Assembly: GCF_036077095.1 (NCBI RefSeq)
Contig: NZ_CP107960.1
Coordinates: forward strand, 7,626,001 to 7,690,000
From: Streptomyces sp. NBC_00376
Lineage (GTDB): Bacteria > Actinomycetota > Actinomycetes > Streptomycetales > Streptomycetaceae
Direction of reading: 5' to 3'
Length of the DNA: 64,000 bases
Shown in pieces: positions 1 to 7,597 of the stretch. The stretch's first letter is position 1. Each line of letters opens with the position of its first letter. The notes beneath the pieces are model-generated. The model searched no databases. It worked only from the letters and a program-made list of their open reading frames with translations, and was not told the origin of the DNA. Both the position numbers and the translations under genes were made by a program.

Positions 1-246
1 GCCCAGCTGATCACGGGCCGCATCGTTGAGCACCGGATGGTTGTAGCCGTGCACCGCCGACCACCAGGACGACATGCCGTCGACCAACTCGCTCTGCCCG
101 TGGGACGGTTCGGCCAGCCTCAGCCGCACCCCGGACGCGGACTCCACGACCAGTGGCTCCTGACGTCCCGGCATCGGGCCGTACGGATGCCAGACGTGGG
201 CCCGGTCCAGGGACCGCAGCTCGGCCGGGGAGAGGGCCTCAGGCAT
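1..246 (-). CDS. bioA: BioA, adenosylmethionine-8-amino-7-oxononanoate aminotransferase (N-terminal part)
   Basis: Only the first 82 codons are in the window; the gene runs off the left edge. The translation begins [20 protein letters not shown] and reaches the [15 protein letters not shown] segment that is characteristic of the BioA N-terminal region. BioA is the PLP enzyme that transfers the amino group of S-adenosylmethionine to KAPA, giving DAPA in biotin synthesis. Its ATG (246-244) overlaps the end of bioB (stop 241-239), so the two are probably translationally coupled. The order bioB-bioA with bioF divergent fits a biotin locus. The rest of the enzyme, including the PLP lysine, cannot be seen. 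Confidence 0.9.
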   Translation of the reverse strand, partial: MPEALSPAELRSLDRAHVWHPYGPMPGRQEPLVVESASGVRLRLAEPSHGQSELVDGMSSWWSAVHGYNHPVLNDAARDQLG

Positions 247-1405
247 TGGGGGCGAGATCCGTTCCCGCGCCACGACGGCGGACCGCCACCAGATCCGTGC
301 GCGCGGCCGGCACCTCCTGGGCATCGGGCGCGGCCTCCCCGGGCGCGTCACCGCACGGGGCGCAGCCGCCGTCGTGCGAACCGCAGCCGCCGCGGGACTC
401 CGCACGGTGCGCGGGCAGCGTCGTCGTGCCCGCCCCCTCCACCTCGAAACCGGCGTCCGCGATCATGTCCAGGTCCACCTGGCCCGCCTGCCCCTCGCTG
501 GTGAGGTAGTCGCCCAGGAAGATCGAGTTGACCAGGTGCAGGGCCAGCGGCTGCATCGAGCGCAGATGGACCTCGCGCCCGCCCGCGAGCCGTACCTCCA
601 CGTCCGGGCAGACGAACCGGACCATCGCCAGAATCCGCAGACAGCGCTGCGGGGTGAGGTTCCACTCCTTTGCCAGCGGGGTTCCCTCGAACGGGATCAG
701 GAAGTTCACCGGCACCGAGTCAGGATCCAGTTCGCGCAGCGAGAAGACGACATCGACCAGGTCGGCGTCGCTCTCGCCCATTCCGGCGATCAGTCCGGAA
801 CACGCCGAGAGCCCGGCGGCCTGCGCCTGCTGGACGGTCTCCACCCGGTCCGCGTAGGTGTGGGTGGTGGTGATGTCCCCGTACGTTCCCTCGGACGTGT
901 TGAGGTTGTGGTTGTACGCGTCGGCACCCGCCGAACGCAGCCGGTCGGCCTGTCCGTCGGAGAGCAGACCGAGGCAGGCGCACACCTCGACGCCCTCGTT
1001 CTGTTCCTTGATCGCCTCGATGGTCTCCGACACCCGGTCGACATCGCGATCCGTCGGACCGCGGCCGCTCGCCACCAGGCACACCCGCTTGGCGCCGCCC
1101 GCCACCCCGGCGGCGGCGGCCTTCGACGCCTCGTCCGGTTTCAGCCAGGTGTACTTGAGGATCCCGGCCTTGGAGCCGAGCCGCTGCGAGCAGTACGAGC
1201 AGTCCTCGGGGCAGAGACCGGACTTGAGGTTGACCAGATAGTTCAGCTTCACGCGCCGCCCGAACCACTGACGGCGCACCTTTCCGGCCGCGGCCACCAC
1301 TTCGAGCAGATCGTCGTCGGAGGTCGCCAGTACGGCGAGGGCTTCTTCGCGGGTCGGCAGCTCGCGCCGCAGCCCCTTGTCCACCAGCGTGTTCAGGAGG
1401 TCCAT
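239..1405 (-). CDS. bioB: BioB, biotin synthase
   Basis: Radical-SAM enzyme inserting sulfur into dethiobiotin, the last step of biotin synthesis. The CxxxCxxC cluster motif is at residues 65-72 (CPEDCSYC), followed by the usual [15 protein letters not shown] region with the conserved Asn/Asp set. The protein is 388 aa, about 40 longer than E. coli BioB. The extra C-terminal tail is Cys- and Gly-rich ([18 protein letters not shown]), a feature whose role I do not know. The ATG at 1405 is chosen because an AGGA Shine-Dalgarno lies 8 nt upstream; a TTG two codons earlier is also in frame. It overlaps bioA downstream and is divergent from bioF. Confidence 0.95.
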   Translation of the reverse strand: MDLLNTLVDKGLRRELPTREEALAVLATSDDDLLEVVAAAGKVRRQWFGRRVKLNYLVNLKSGLCPEDCSYCSQRLGSKAGILKYTWLKPDEASKAAAAGVAGGAKRVCLVASGRGPTDRDVDRVSETIEAIKEQNEGVEVCACLGLLSDGQADRLRSAGADAYNHNLNTSEGTYGDITTTHTYADRVETVQQAQAAGLSACSGLIAGMGESDADLVDVVFSLRELDPDSVPVNFLIPFEGTPLAKEWNLTPQRCLRILAMVRFVCPDVEVRLAGGREVHLRSMQPLALHLVNSIFLGDYLTSEGQAGQVDLDMIADAGFEVEGAGTTTLPAHRAESRGGCGSHDGGCAPCGDAPGEAAPDAQEVPAARTDLVAVRRRGAGTDLAPNA

Positions 1406-1471
1406 GGTCAAGATCCTGGCCTACGGCACGGCCCGCAGCCAAGGAGGAACCGGACAACAGAGCCCGCCGAG

Positions 1472-1491
1472 GGTGTGTGTATTGCCACACC
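1472..1491. promoter_or_regulatory. inverted repeat between bioB and bioF
   Basis: GGTGTG (1472-1477) and CACACC (1486-1491) form a perfect 6-bp inverted repeat with an 8-bp spacer, in the 142-bp divergent gap between bioB and bioF. It is a candidate operator for biotin control. It does not match the BioQ or BioR consensus as I know them, so the regulator is unknown. A TAGGGT at 1513-1518 could be a -10 for bioF but no good -35 accompanies it. Confidence 0.35.
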
Positions 1492-1547
1492 ATGACCTGT
1501 TGCAACCACGGTTAGGGTCTGTGAGCTGCCTACAAAAGGGACTGCTC

Positions 1548-2690
1548 ATGCCCTTCGACCCGTTCGACTGGATCGACACCGAGGCGCGCCGCCGCGCGGA
1601 CGCCGGACTCGTCCGGACCCTGCGCCCCCGGCCCGCCGCGTCCGGACTTCTGGACCTCGCGAGCAATGACTATCTGGGCCTGACCCGACACCCCGACGTC
1701 ACCGCCGCCGCCGCCGAGGCCGCGCGCGAGTGGGGTGCGGGCGCGACCGGATCCCGACTGGTCACCGGCTCCACCGCACTGCACGCCGAACTCGAAGGCG
1801 AACTGGCCGAATTCTGCGGTTTCGAAGCGGCCCTGGTGCTGTCATCGGGTTATGCGGCCAACCTCGCGGCCGTCACGGCGCTCACCGGCCTTGGCTCGCT
1901 GATCGTCTCCGACGCGGGCAACCACGCCTCGATCGTGGACGGTTGTCGGCTCTCCCGCGCCGGAACCGCCGTCGTTCCGCATGCCGACCCCGAGGCCGTA
2001 CGCAAGGCCCTGCAGGCGCACGGAGGACGGGCACTGGCCGTCACCGACTCGGTCTTCTCGGTCGACGGCGACGCGGCACCGCTGCCCGAACTGGCCGGAG
2101 TCTGCCGGGCCGAGGGCGCCGCACTGCTCGTCGACGACGCACACGGCCTGGGCGTGCTGGGAGACGGCGGCCGAGGGGCGCTCGCCGCCGCCGGTCTCGC
2201 GGGCGACGAAGGAATCGTCACCACGCTCACCCTCTCCAAGTCCCTGGGCAGCCAGGGCGGAGCGGTCCTCGGCCCGGCCCGGGTCATCGAACACCTCGTC
2301 AACGCGGCCCGGACGTTCATCTTCGACACCGGCCTTGCGCCGGCCGCGGCGGGCGCCGCACTCGGAAGCCTGCGGCTGCTGCGCCGGGAACCGGAACGGG
2401 CCACCCGGGCCCGCGCGGTTGCCTCGGAGCTGTACGAGCAGCTCACCGGGGCCGGCCTGACCGCCGTGCGACCGGACGCCGCCGTGGTCTCGGTGCGCGC
2501 CCCCTCGGCGGACGCGGCGGTCCGCTGGGCGGCCGACTGCCGTGCCGCCGGAATCGTGGTGGGCTGCTTCCGGCCCCCGTCGGTGCCGGACGGGGTGTCC
2601 CGGCTGCGGCTGACGGCGCGGGCCGACCTGACCGAGGACCAGATCGCCACCGCCGTGTCGGTCGTGCGGCGGACCGCTCCCGCCGGCTGA
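1548..2690 (+). CDS. bioF: BioF, 8-amino-7-oxononanoate synthase
   Basis: PLP-dependent condensation of pimeloyl-CoA (or -ACP) with L-alanine to KAPA, the first committed biotin step. The 380-aa product shows LASNDYLGLTRHP near residue 45, the DDAHGLGVLG motif of the alpha-oxoamine synthase family, and TLSKSLGSQGG with the Schiff-base lysine. The ATG at 1548 follows AAAAGGGA and is preferred over upstream in-frame starts. It diverges from bioB-bioA and ends just before a short tandem repeat and the convergent DUF397 gene. Confidence 0.93.
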   Translation: MPFDPFDWIDTEARRRADAGLVRTLRPRPAASGLLDLASNDYLGLTRHPDVTAAAAEAAREWGAGATGSRLVTGSTALHAELEGELAEFCGFEAALVLSSGYAANLAAVTALTGLGSLIVSDAGNHASIVDGCRLSRAGTAVVPHADPEAVRKALQAHGGRALAVTDSVFSVDGDAAPLPELAGVCRAEGAALLVDDAHGLGVLGDGGRGALAAAGLAGDEGIVTTLTLSKSLGSQGGAVLGPARVIEHLVNAARTFIFDTGLAPAAAGAALGSLRLLRREPERATRARAVASELYEQLTGAGLTAVRPDAAVVSVRAPSADAAVRWAADCRAAGIVVGCFRPPSVPDGVSRLRLTARADLTEDQIATAVSVVRRTAPAG

Positions 2691-2785
2691 CCGGCGAGGT
2701 ACGGACCGCTCCGTCGGCCGACCGGAGAGGTCCGGGCCGCTTCCGTCAGCCGACCGGAGGGGTCTCGACCGCTCCCGTCAGCCGG
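2691..2785. repeat. three degenerate ~32-bp tandem repeats
   Basis: Units at 2691-2721, 2722-2753 and 2754-2785 share the pattern CCGG(A/C)GAGGT, then a GGACCGCT-like core, then CCGTCAGCCGA. They begin immediately after the bioF stop codon and run into the end of the convergent DUF397 gene. They may act in transcription termination between the two genes or simply be slipped duplications of the bioF 3' end, whose last codons resemble part of the unit. Confidence 0.6.
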
Positions 2786-2984
2786 CCGGCCCCCGGTGCA
2801 GGCCGACGACGAACGAGGTCCAGGCCGCCGCGGAGAACCGCAGCGGTGGTCTGGACACATCCTTGGAGTCCCGCACGGCCAGCCGCCCGTCACCGAACGG
2901 TGCGGCTTCCACACAGTTGTTCATACCCGTGCTGCGGCTGCTGCGCCGCCACCGTAAGCCGTGCTGTGCGAGGCAATCCGACAT
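2778..2984 (-). CDS. DUF397 domain small protein
   Basis: A 68-aa protein with the family signature WRRSSRSTGMNNCVEAA and, further on, LAVRDSKD, followed by the usual W-x-x-F-V end (AAAWTSFVVGL). DUF397 proteins are abundant in Streptomyces and are nearly always found beside an XRE-type regulator of the DUF5753 kind, as here. Some such pairs (whiJ/abaA-type loci) influence development and antibiotic production. It lies 25 bp downstream of the XRE gene on the same strand, so co-transcription is likely. Its molecular activity is unknown. Confidence 0.85.
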   Translation of the reverse strand: MSDCLAQHGLRWRRSSRSTGMNNCVEAAPFGDGRLAVRDSKDVSRPPLRFSAAAWTSFVVGLHRGPAG

Positions 2985-3009
2985 GACGCCCCCCTCGGGC
3001 GGTCCGGGG

Positions 3010-3870
3010 TCACTGACCGTCGCGTTCGATCGCGGCGATGAGGTCCAACGAGTGCTCCGGCGACAGCGCGTGAGCCTGCATCGTGCGGAAGGCCGAGCTG
3101 TACGCCTCAAGGTCTTCTTTCCGCTCCAGGTAGAGGCTACTCGTCAAATGGTCGAGAACAACCACATCCAGATCAGAAGTGCTCGGAAATGAGAAGATAA
3201 CGAAAGGCCCGGTGAGGCCGGCATAGGCGCCCATCGAGAACGGAAGCAACTGGAGCTGCACATGGGGAAGTTGGGCCACCCGGGTCAGATGGCGCAGCTG
3301 CTCCCGCATCACCCGGCAGCCGCCGACCTCGCGCCGTAGCACCGCCTCGTCGAGCACCGCGCTCAGCCGCAGCGGCGGATCGGTCCGCAGCACCCCCTGC
3401 CTGGCGAGCCGCACCTCCACCAGGGAGTCCAGCTGGCCGGCCGGCAGCCCGTCCAACGAGGCCCGGGTCACCGCACGCGCGTATTCGGCCGTCTGCAACA
3501 GACCCGGCACCACCGAGGTCTCCAGCGTGCGCGCGGTCCGCGCCTGGGACTCCAGACTGATGAAGTCGCGGTACTGGGGTGGGATCAGACCTCGATAGGC
3601 ATGCCACCATCCGGTGCCGCCACCACCCGCCGAACCCGCCAGTGCGGCAAGGAGATCCCGCAACTGGGGGTCGTCCACGCCGTAGATGTCCAGCAGCCGG
3701 GTCACATCGGCCGGCTGCACCCCGCTCATCCCGGTCTCGATCCGGCTCACCTTCGACTGGTGCCAGCCGAGCATCCGCGCCGCGTCCCGACTGGTCAGTC
3801 CCGACGCGTGGCGCAGACTCCGGAGCTCCTCCCCGAGCTTGCGGCGTCGAACCGCAGGGCCGTGCTGCAT
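3010..3870 (-). CDS. XRE-family regulator with DUF5753 domain
   Basis: 286 aa. An N-terminal helix-turn-helix lies at about residues 12-70 (RKLGEELRSLRHASGLTSRD, then GWHQSKVSRIETG). It is followed by the DUF5753 effector domain (FISLESQARTARTLE, VVPGLLQTAEYARAV) to the C-terminus. This is the standard architecture of Streptomyces WhiJ-like regulators that work with DUF397 partners. ATG at 3870. It is divergent from the RsbW-like ATPase gene, with an AT-rich inverted repeat between them. The DUF397 gene follows it. The signal it senses is unknown. Confidence 0.9.
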   Translation of the reverse strand: MQHGPAVRRRKLGEELRSLRHASGLTSRDAARMLGWHQSKVSRIETGMSGVQPADVTRLLDIYGVDDPQLRDLLAALAGSAGGGGTGWWHAYRGLIPPQYRDFISLESQARTARTLETSVVPGLLQTAEYARAVTRASLDGLPAGQLDSLVEVRLARQGVLRTDPPLRLSAVLDEAVLRREVGGCRVMREQLRHLTRVAQLPHVQLQLLPFSMGAYAGLTGPFVIFSFPSTSDLDVVVLDHLTSSLYLERKEDLEAYSSAFRTMQAHALSPEHSLDLIAAIERDGQ

Positions 3871-3956
3871 CCGCGGCCTCCCTCCCTCTTCTGCCGAGCG
3901 GACAGTGTGCCGCCCGCATAAGGTCTTGCGTGGCAGGGTTCACCGCTTTGAGCGAT

Positions 3957-3972
3957 AGATATATGCATATCT
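3957..3972. promoter_or_regulatory. AT-rich inverted repeat in XRE/ATPase divergent region
   Basis: AGATAT at 3957-3962 and ATATCT at 3967-3972 are perfect arms around ATGC. This 16-bp element is strikingly AT-rich for this genome and lies about midway between two divergent start codons (3870 and 4075). It is a good candidate for the promoter -10 region or the operator of the neighbouring XRE regulator. Confidence 0.4.
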
Positions 3973-4074
3973 TGGTGGATCGCCGTCCCAGAAGGCAGCA
4001 TCGATGGCAATCTGGCGCGAAGCGCAACCTGTACCGATCGCGGGTCGGTTCGGGTGGGAAAGGGACGGCTCGCC

Positions 4075-4506
4075 ATGGCAGACCATCAGGAAGCAAACCT
4101 CACTCTGCCGAGCGAGCCGGTCTCGGTCCCGGCGGCCCGCAGGTACGTGGCCCGGGTGCTCACCGAATGGGGTCTGGCCACCGGCACCGACTTCGCCGAC
4201 AGTATCCAGCTCATTGTCTCGGAGCTCGCGACCAACGCCGTCCAGCACACCTTCGGGCAGTCGCCCACGTTCACCGTGGACCTCCGGCTGGAGCGGGAGG
4301 AGCAGCTGCACCTCGGGGTGACGGACAGTCACCCCCGCTGGCCCAGGCGGCTGCCCGCCGCCGTTCAGCAGGACAACGGCCGCGGCATGGTGATCATCCG
4401 CTGTCTGGCCAAGGAATGCGGCGGCCGACTCACCGTCACCCCCACCGCCGAGGGCGGCAAGACGGTGTGGATCGCGCTTCCATGGAGCATCCCCGTGCAG
4501 AGCTGA
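4075..4506 (+). CDS. ATP-binding protein, RsbW-like histidine-kinase fold
   Basis: 143 aa from the ATG at 4075, which has a GGGAAAGGGA Shine-Dalgarno. A GTG 21 nt upstream is in frame but lies ahead of that site. HATPase_c motifs are visible: the N-box SELATNAVQHTF (about residue 46) and the G-box DNGRGMVII (about residue 104), with the terminal GGKTVWIALPW strand. This family includes anti-sigma-factor kinases of the RsbW/SpoIIAB type; dozens occur in each Streptomyces genome. With the divergent XRE-DUF397 pair it forms a common actinomycete trio. Target sigma or anti-anti-sigma factor unknown. Confidence 0.85.
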   Translation: MADHQEANLTLPSEPVSVPAARRYVARVLTEWGLATGTDFADSIQLIVSELATNAVQHTFGQSPTFTVDLRLEREEQLHLGVTDSHPRWPRRLPAAVQQDNGRGMVIIRCLAKECGGRLTVTPTAEGGKTVWIALPWSIPVQS

Positions 4507-4542
4507 CCGACGTGCTCATCCCGTTTCGCCGCACCGACGCGG

Positions 4543-5481
4543 TCACCCCGCTTCGCCGACCAGCCGCTGCGCCGAGCCCGCCTTCCCGAACCCGCTGCGC
4601 AACAGGGCCTGGAGCGTCGCCGCCGCGGCGCTCGCCCGGTCACCGCGGTGCACCACCGAGATCGTCCGCCGGAAGGAGGCGGGATCCAGCCGCCGTACGG
4701 ACAGCGGCGTGGGTGACATCGCGGCGACCATCTCCGGGACGACTGCCATCCCGATGCCCGCACTGACCAGCGCGCACACCAGCGCATAGCCGGGCGACTC
4801 ACAGACCACGGCGGGTGTCGCCCCGGCCTCGGCCAGCGCCTGCTCCACCCCGCGTCGCGGCGGATGCGTGGGCGCGCTGCTGATCAGCGGCCGGCCCGCC
4901 AGTTCGGTCACCGGCAGTCTCCCGCTGCCCTCGGACAGCATCTGGCCGACCGCCGTGATCAGCACCAGTTCCTCGACCAGCAGCGGTTCTGCGAAGACCC
5001 CGGCGGGCCAGGGCGTCGCGGCGGCCGGCTCGTACACATGGGTCAGCGCCAGATCGACCTCGCCGGCGGCCACCGCCGCCACCCCCTGGGGCGGTTCGTA
5101 CTCGGTGACCGCCAGCTCCACATCCGGGTGGGCACGCCGGAAGGCGCTCAGCACCGGTGGCAGCAGATGGATGCCCGCCGTGGTGAACGTGCCGACCCGC
5201 AGGCGTCCGCCGGACAGTCCGGAGAGGCGGGCCAGCTCATGGCGGGCCTGGTCCATCTCGTCGAGGACGCGCCGGGCGCGTCCGGCCAGCAGTTCGCCCG
5301 CGGCCGTGAGCCGGGCCCCTCGGTGGTGACGTACCAGCAGTGCGGCGCCCGCCTCCCGCTCCAGCTTGGCGAGCTGCTGGGAGAGGGCCGGCGCGGTGTA
5401 GCCCAGACGTGCGGCGGCCCGGGTGATCGATCCGGCCTCCGCGACCGCCACCAGCGCCGCCAGCCGTGTCGGGTCGTACAT
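4543..5481 (-). CDS. LysR-family transcriptional regulator
   Basis: 312 aa. The N-terminal winged HTH (residues 3-62, with SITRAAARLGYTAPALSQQL) is followed by a LysR substrate-binding domain (RLRVGTFTTAGIHLLPPVLS onward). ATG at 5481. It is divergent from the LysE-type exporter with 72 bp between start codons, the normal arrangement for a LysR activator and its target. It therefore probably controls that exporter in response to an amino-acid-like effector; this is inference from position only. Confidence 0.9.
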   Translation of the reverse strand: MYDPTRLAALVAVAEAGSITRAAARLGYTAPALSQQLAKLEREAGAALLVRHHRGARLTAAGELLAGRARRVLDEMDQARHELARLSGLSGGRLRVGTFTTAGIHLLPPVLSAFRRAHPDVELAVTEYEPPQGVAAVAAGEVDLALTHVYEPAAATPWPAGVFAEPLLVEELVLITAVGQMLSEGSGRLPVTELAGRPLISSAPTHPPRRGVEQALAEAGATPAVVCESPGYALVCALVSAGIGMAVVPEMVAAMSPTPLSVRRLDPASFRRTISVVHRGDRASAAAATLQALLRSGFGKAGSAQRLVGEAG

Positions 5482-5553
5482 TAAGCGTTCCTTTTGGCAG
5501 ACCCAGAAGATTCCAAGTACATGCTAAAGGCTCTGTCGGGTCAGGGTGGACCC

Positions 5554-6186
5554 ATGGACGCACAACTGATCGCCTTCGCCGGGGTCGCCGCAGGAATGGT
5601 CGCGCTGCCGGGCGCGGACTTCACCGTCGTTGTACGCAATGCGCTCGCCTCCCGGAGCGCGGGGGTGGCCAGCGCGCTGGGCGTGGCCGGCGGCCTGCTG
5701 GTGCACACCGCCCTGGCCGTCGCCGGGCTCGCCGCGGTGCTCGTGGCGGTGCCCGCCCTGTTGCGTACCGTCCAGCTGCTCGGCGGGGTCTATGTCCTGT
5801 ACCTCGGCATCAGCGCCCTGCGCGCGGCCCGGCGCCGCGCCCCGGACGGGGACGGTCCCGAGGACCGGCCCGCGGACCGGGGACGCGTGCGCGCGCTGCG
5901 GCAGGGCTTCTTGACCAATGCGCTCAATCCCAAGGCGCCGGTGCTCTTCCTCAGCCTGCTGCCGCAGTTCGTCCCCGACGGGCAGCCGCCGCTGCCCAGG
6001 ACCCTGCTGCTCGCGGCGATCGTCGTCGCGATGGCGCTGGTCTGGTTCCCGGCGGTGGCGCTCCTCGTGGACCGGCTGGGGCGGTGGCTGCGCCGGCCGC
6101 GCACCGCGCGCGCCATCGAGGGTGGCAGCGGCGCGGCGCTCACCGCGCTGGGGCTGGTGCTGGTGACCGGCCCGCTGCCGCACTGA
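5554..6186 (+). CDS. LysE/RhtB-family amino-acid exporter
   Basis: 210 aa with about six hydrophobic segments: near residues 5-25, 40-65, 68-90, 125-150, 155-175 and 185-208. The family hallmarks PGADFTVVVRN near the N-terminus and QGFLTNALNPKAPVLFLSLLPQF in the middle are present. These proteins export amino acids or small metabolites across the inner membrane. ATG at 5554 is preferred to an earlier in-frame start because it begins the family-typical hydrophobic segment. It is divergent from a LysR regulator and convergent with the NlpC/P60 gene. Substrate not predictable from sequence. Confidence 0.88.
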   Translation: MDAQLIAFAGVAAGMVALPGADFTVVVRNALASRSAGVASALGVAGGLLVHTALAVAGLAAVLVAVPALLRTVQLLGGVYVLYLGISALRAARRRAPDGDGPEDRPADRGRVRALRQGFLTNALNPKAPVLFLSLLPQFVPDGQPPLPRTLLLAAIVVAMALVWFPAVALLVDRLGRWLRRPRTARAIEGGSGAALTALGLVLVTGPLPH

Positions 6187-6208
6187 GCGCGGGAGGGGCG
6201 ACGGCCCC

Positions 6209-6225
6209 GGCCCGCCGGACGGGCC
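6209..6225. terminator. GC hairpin between convergent genes
   Basis: GGCCCG (6209-6214), a 5-nt loop CCGGA, then CGGGCC (6220-6225), lying in the 44-bp gap between the convergent lysE-type and nlpC/P60 genes. There is no U-tract, as is common for Streptomyces terminators; it could serve both directions. Confidence 0.45.
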
Positions 6226-6230
6226 CCGCC

Positions 6231-6704
6231 TCAGCGGACCCGGCCGTAGTAGACGCTCTTGGTCCAGATCTTCTCCAGCCGCACCACGGAGCCGGTCCTC
6301 GGCGAGTGCCAGATCTTGCCCTTACCGGCATAGATCCCCACGTGGTAGACGCTGCGGCCGTAGTGGAAGAAGACCAGATCGCCGCGTTTGCGGTGCGAGG
6401 CCGAGATGTGCCGCGTCCGGTTGTACTGCTGCTGGGCCGTGCGGGGAAGCCTCTTGCCCGCCTTCTTGAACGAATAGAGCGTCAGCCCCGAGCAGTCGAA
6501 GCGGTTCGGGCCGGTGGCCCCCCAACCGTAGGGCGACCCCTTCTTCGATGCCGCGATCTTGAGCGCCTTCATCGACAGCGTCGCCGCCTGGGCGTCCGTC
6601 GCGGCGCCCGGGGCGAACATGGTGCCGCCGACGGCGGCGAGTGTGAGAACCGAGGCCGTACCGGCCCGGACGAGCAGAGACGGGACATGAACCTGCGCAG
6701 TCAT
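6231..6704 (-). CDS. secreted NlpC/P60 cell-wall hydrolase
   Basis: 157 aa. A signal peptide (residues 1 to about 40, hydrophobic SVLTLAAVGGTMFAPGAA, then AQA) leads into an NlpC/P60 domain. The catalytic Cys is at 71 (RFDCSGLT), His at 121 (YHVGIYAG) and the third polar residue is His133 (IWHSPRTG). Such enzymes cleave peptide cross-links of peptidoglycan outside the cell. ATG at 6704 is chosen over a TTG two codons upstream. It sits directly behind a cyclic-di-AMP riboswitch, a regulatory pairing known for Streptomyces cell-wall hydrolases involved in growth and germination. Confidence 0.9.
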   Translation of the reverse strand: MTAQVHVPSLLVRAGTASVLTLAAVGGTMFAPGAATDAQAATLSMKALKIAASKKGSPYGWGATGPNRFDCSGLTLYSFKKAGKRLPRTAQQQYNRTRHISASHRKRGDLVFFHYGRSVYHVGIYAGKGKIWHSPRTGSVVRLEKIWTKSVYYGRVR

Positions 6705-6708
6705 GCGC

Positions 6709-6870
6709 AACCCTTCGTCAGCCGCCTGTGAAGGATGACCTGTCGGGTTCGGGCTGGCGAAGTTGCCCGGCCGCGTTCGGCGGCTTCACCCCGAGGGTCG
6801 ACCGGTGTTCAGGTCGACCCGTTGTGCTCGGGTCCTCCACTCCTGCCGATCCACTTCTGTCGACCAGGCA
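6709..6870 (-). ncRNA. ydaO/yuaA-type cyclic-di-AMP riboswitch
   Basis: Immediately upstream of the nlpC/P60 start. Read on the minus strand it shows blocks I recognise from actinobacterial ydaO aptamers: GGCAGGAGTGGAGGACCC (about 6849-6832), GGGGTGAAGCCGC (about 6795-6783), GCCGGGCAACTTCGCC (about 6775-6755), then CCCGACAGGTCATCCTTCAC and AGGCGGCTGACGAAGG ending about 6712. In Streptomyces, ydaO aptamers precede resuscitation-promoting factors and NlpC/P60 hydrolases and turn expression off when c-di-AMP is high. The 3' limit is firm; the 5' limit is approximate. A covariance-model search would settle it. Confidence 0.82.
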
Positions 6871-7281
6871 TCCGGACGGCGGCAGGACTCGGCGTCCGCC
6901 CGGACCGCCCCGCCGCGGTGGCGGGGGCTTGTCGTCCCAGGGATCTTGACTTACCGGCTGCCGGATTTCCGAGCTTGAACAGGGATTTGTGAGGCTCCTC
7001 ACGACTGATCCGTTCGGGTGGGCATGGTGATTTTTGACGCTCCGCCGGTGATCCGGAAGGGGTTCGTACCAGGCACGGAAGGCAGGATTCCGCTCACTGT
7101 TCACGCGCGAAACGCAAGTTGAATGGTCCCTCGGGAGAGGGACTTCCTACGCCGAACGAGCGAGGATTTTCGGTGAGGCCGTCGGGCGTGTCGAGTACGG
7201 GAGTTGGGTGAAGGGCCGCCGGACGGCGAGGCAGGGGGAGTTGGGCGGGCCCCGCCGCCGGCACGCGGGCGCGGGAGTCGG
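6871..7281. other. intergenic, no gene recognised
   Basis: About 410 bp between the riboswitch and the ClpP-linked small gene. The part next to 6870 must hold the nlpC/P60 promoter, but I cannot assign it. Short open frames here have unconvincing composition (Pro/Arg-rich) and no recognisable motif. Confidence 0.5.
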
Positions 7282-7590
7282 TCAACTGCCCGGTGCAGGG
7301 GGTACGGTGACGCGTCCGGCCCGCCGTTCCCCGTCCAGCACGCGCAGCGCCCGGGCGAGCGTGGCGGCGTGGATGTGTGCCTCGCCGCGCTCGTGCATCA
7401 AGGCGAGGGCGTCCCGCAGCGCCCGTGACCGCGCCACGAGTGCCTGTGCGGCGCGCAGTGCGCCATAGGTGTCGCTGCCTCGGGCCGGGTTGATCCGGCC
7501 TACCTGGTCGAGGACTTCGAGGTAGTGGTCGATGAACTCCCCCTCGGCGCGGGTCAGTGCGGGCAGGGGTGGGAACTCCGGTGGCCGCAT
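7282..7590 (-). CDS. hypothetical protein downstream of ClpP-like gene
   Basis: 102 aa starting MRPPEFPPLPALTRAEGEFI; mostly alpha-helical by composition, no signal peptide or membrane segment. It starts only 7 bp after the stop of the ClpP-like gene on the same strand, so it is almost certainly in the same transcript. I do not recognise a family. Its role may be linked to the protease-like protein, but nothing in the sequence shows how. Confidence 0.6.
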   Translation of the reverse strand: MRPPEFPPLPALTRAEGEFIDHYLEVLDQVGRINPARGSDTYGALRAAQALVARSRALRDALALMHERGEAHIHAATLARALRVLDGERRAGRVTVPPAPGS

Positions 7591-7597
7591 CGGGCGT

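Noticed and set aside
5482..5553. LysR operator (T-N11-A type) in the LysR/LysE gap
   Set aside because: Several weak candidates exist and none stands out enough to annotate.
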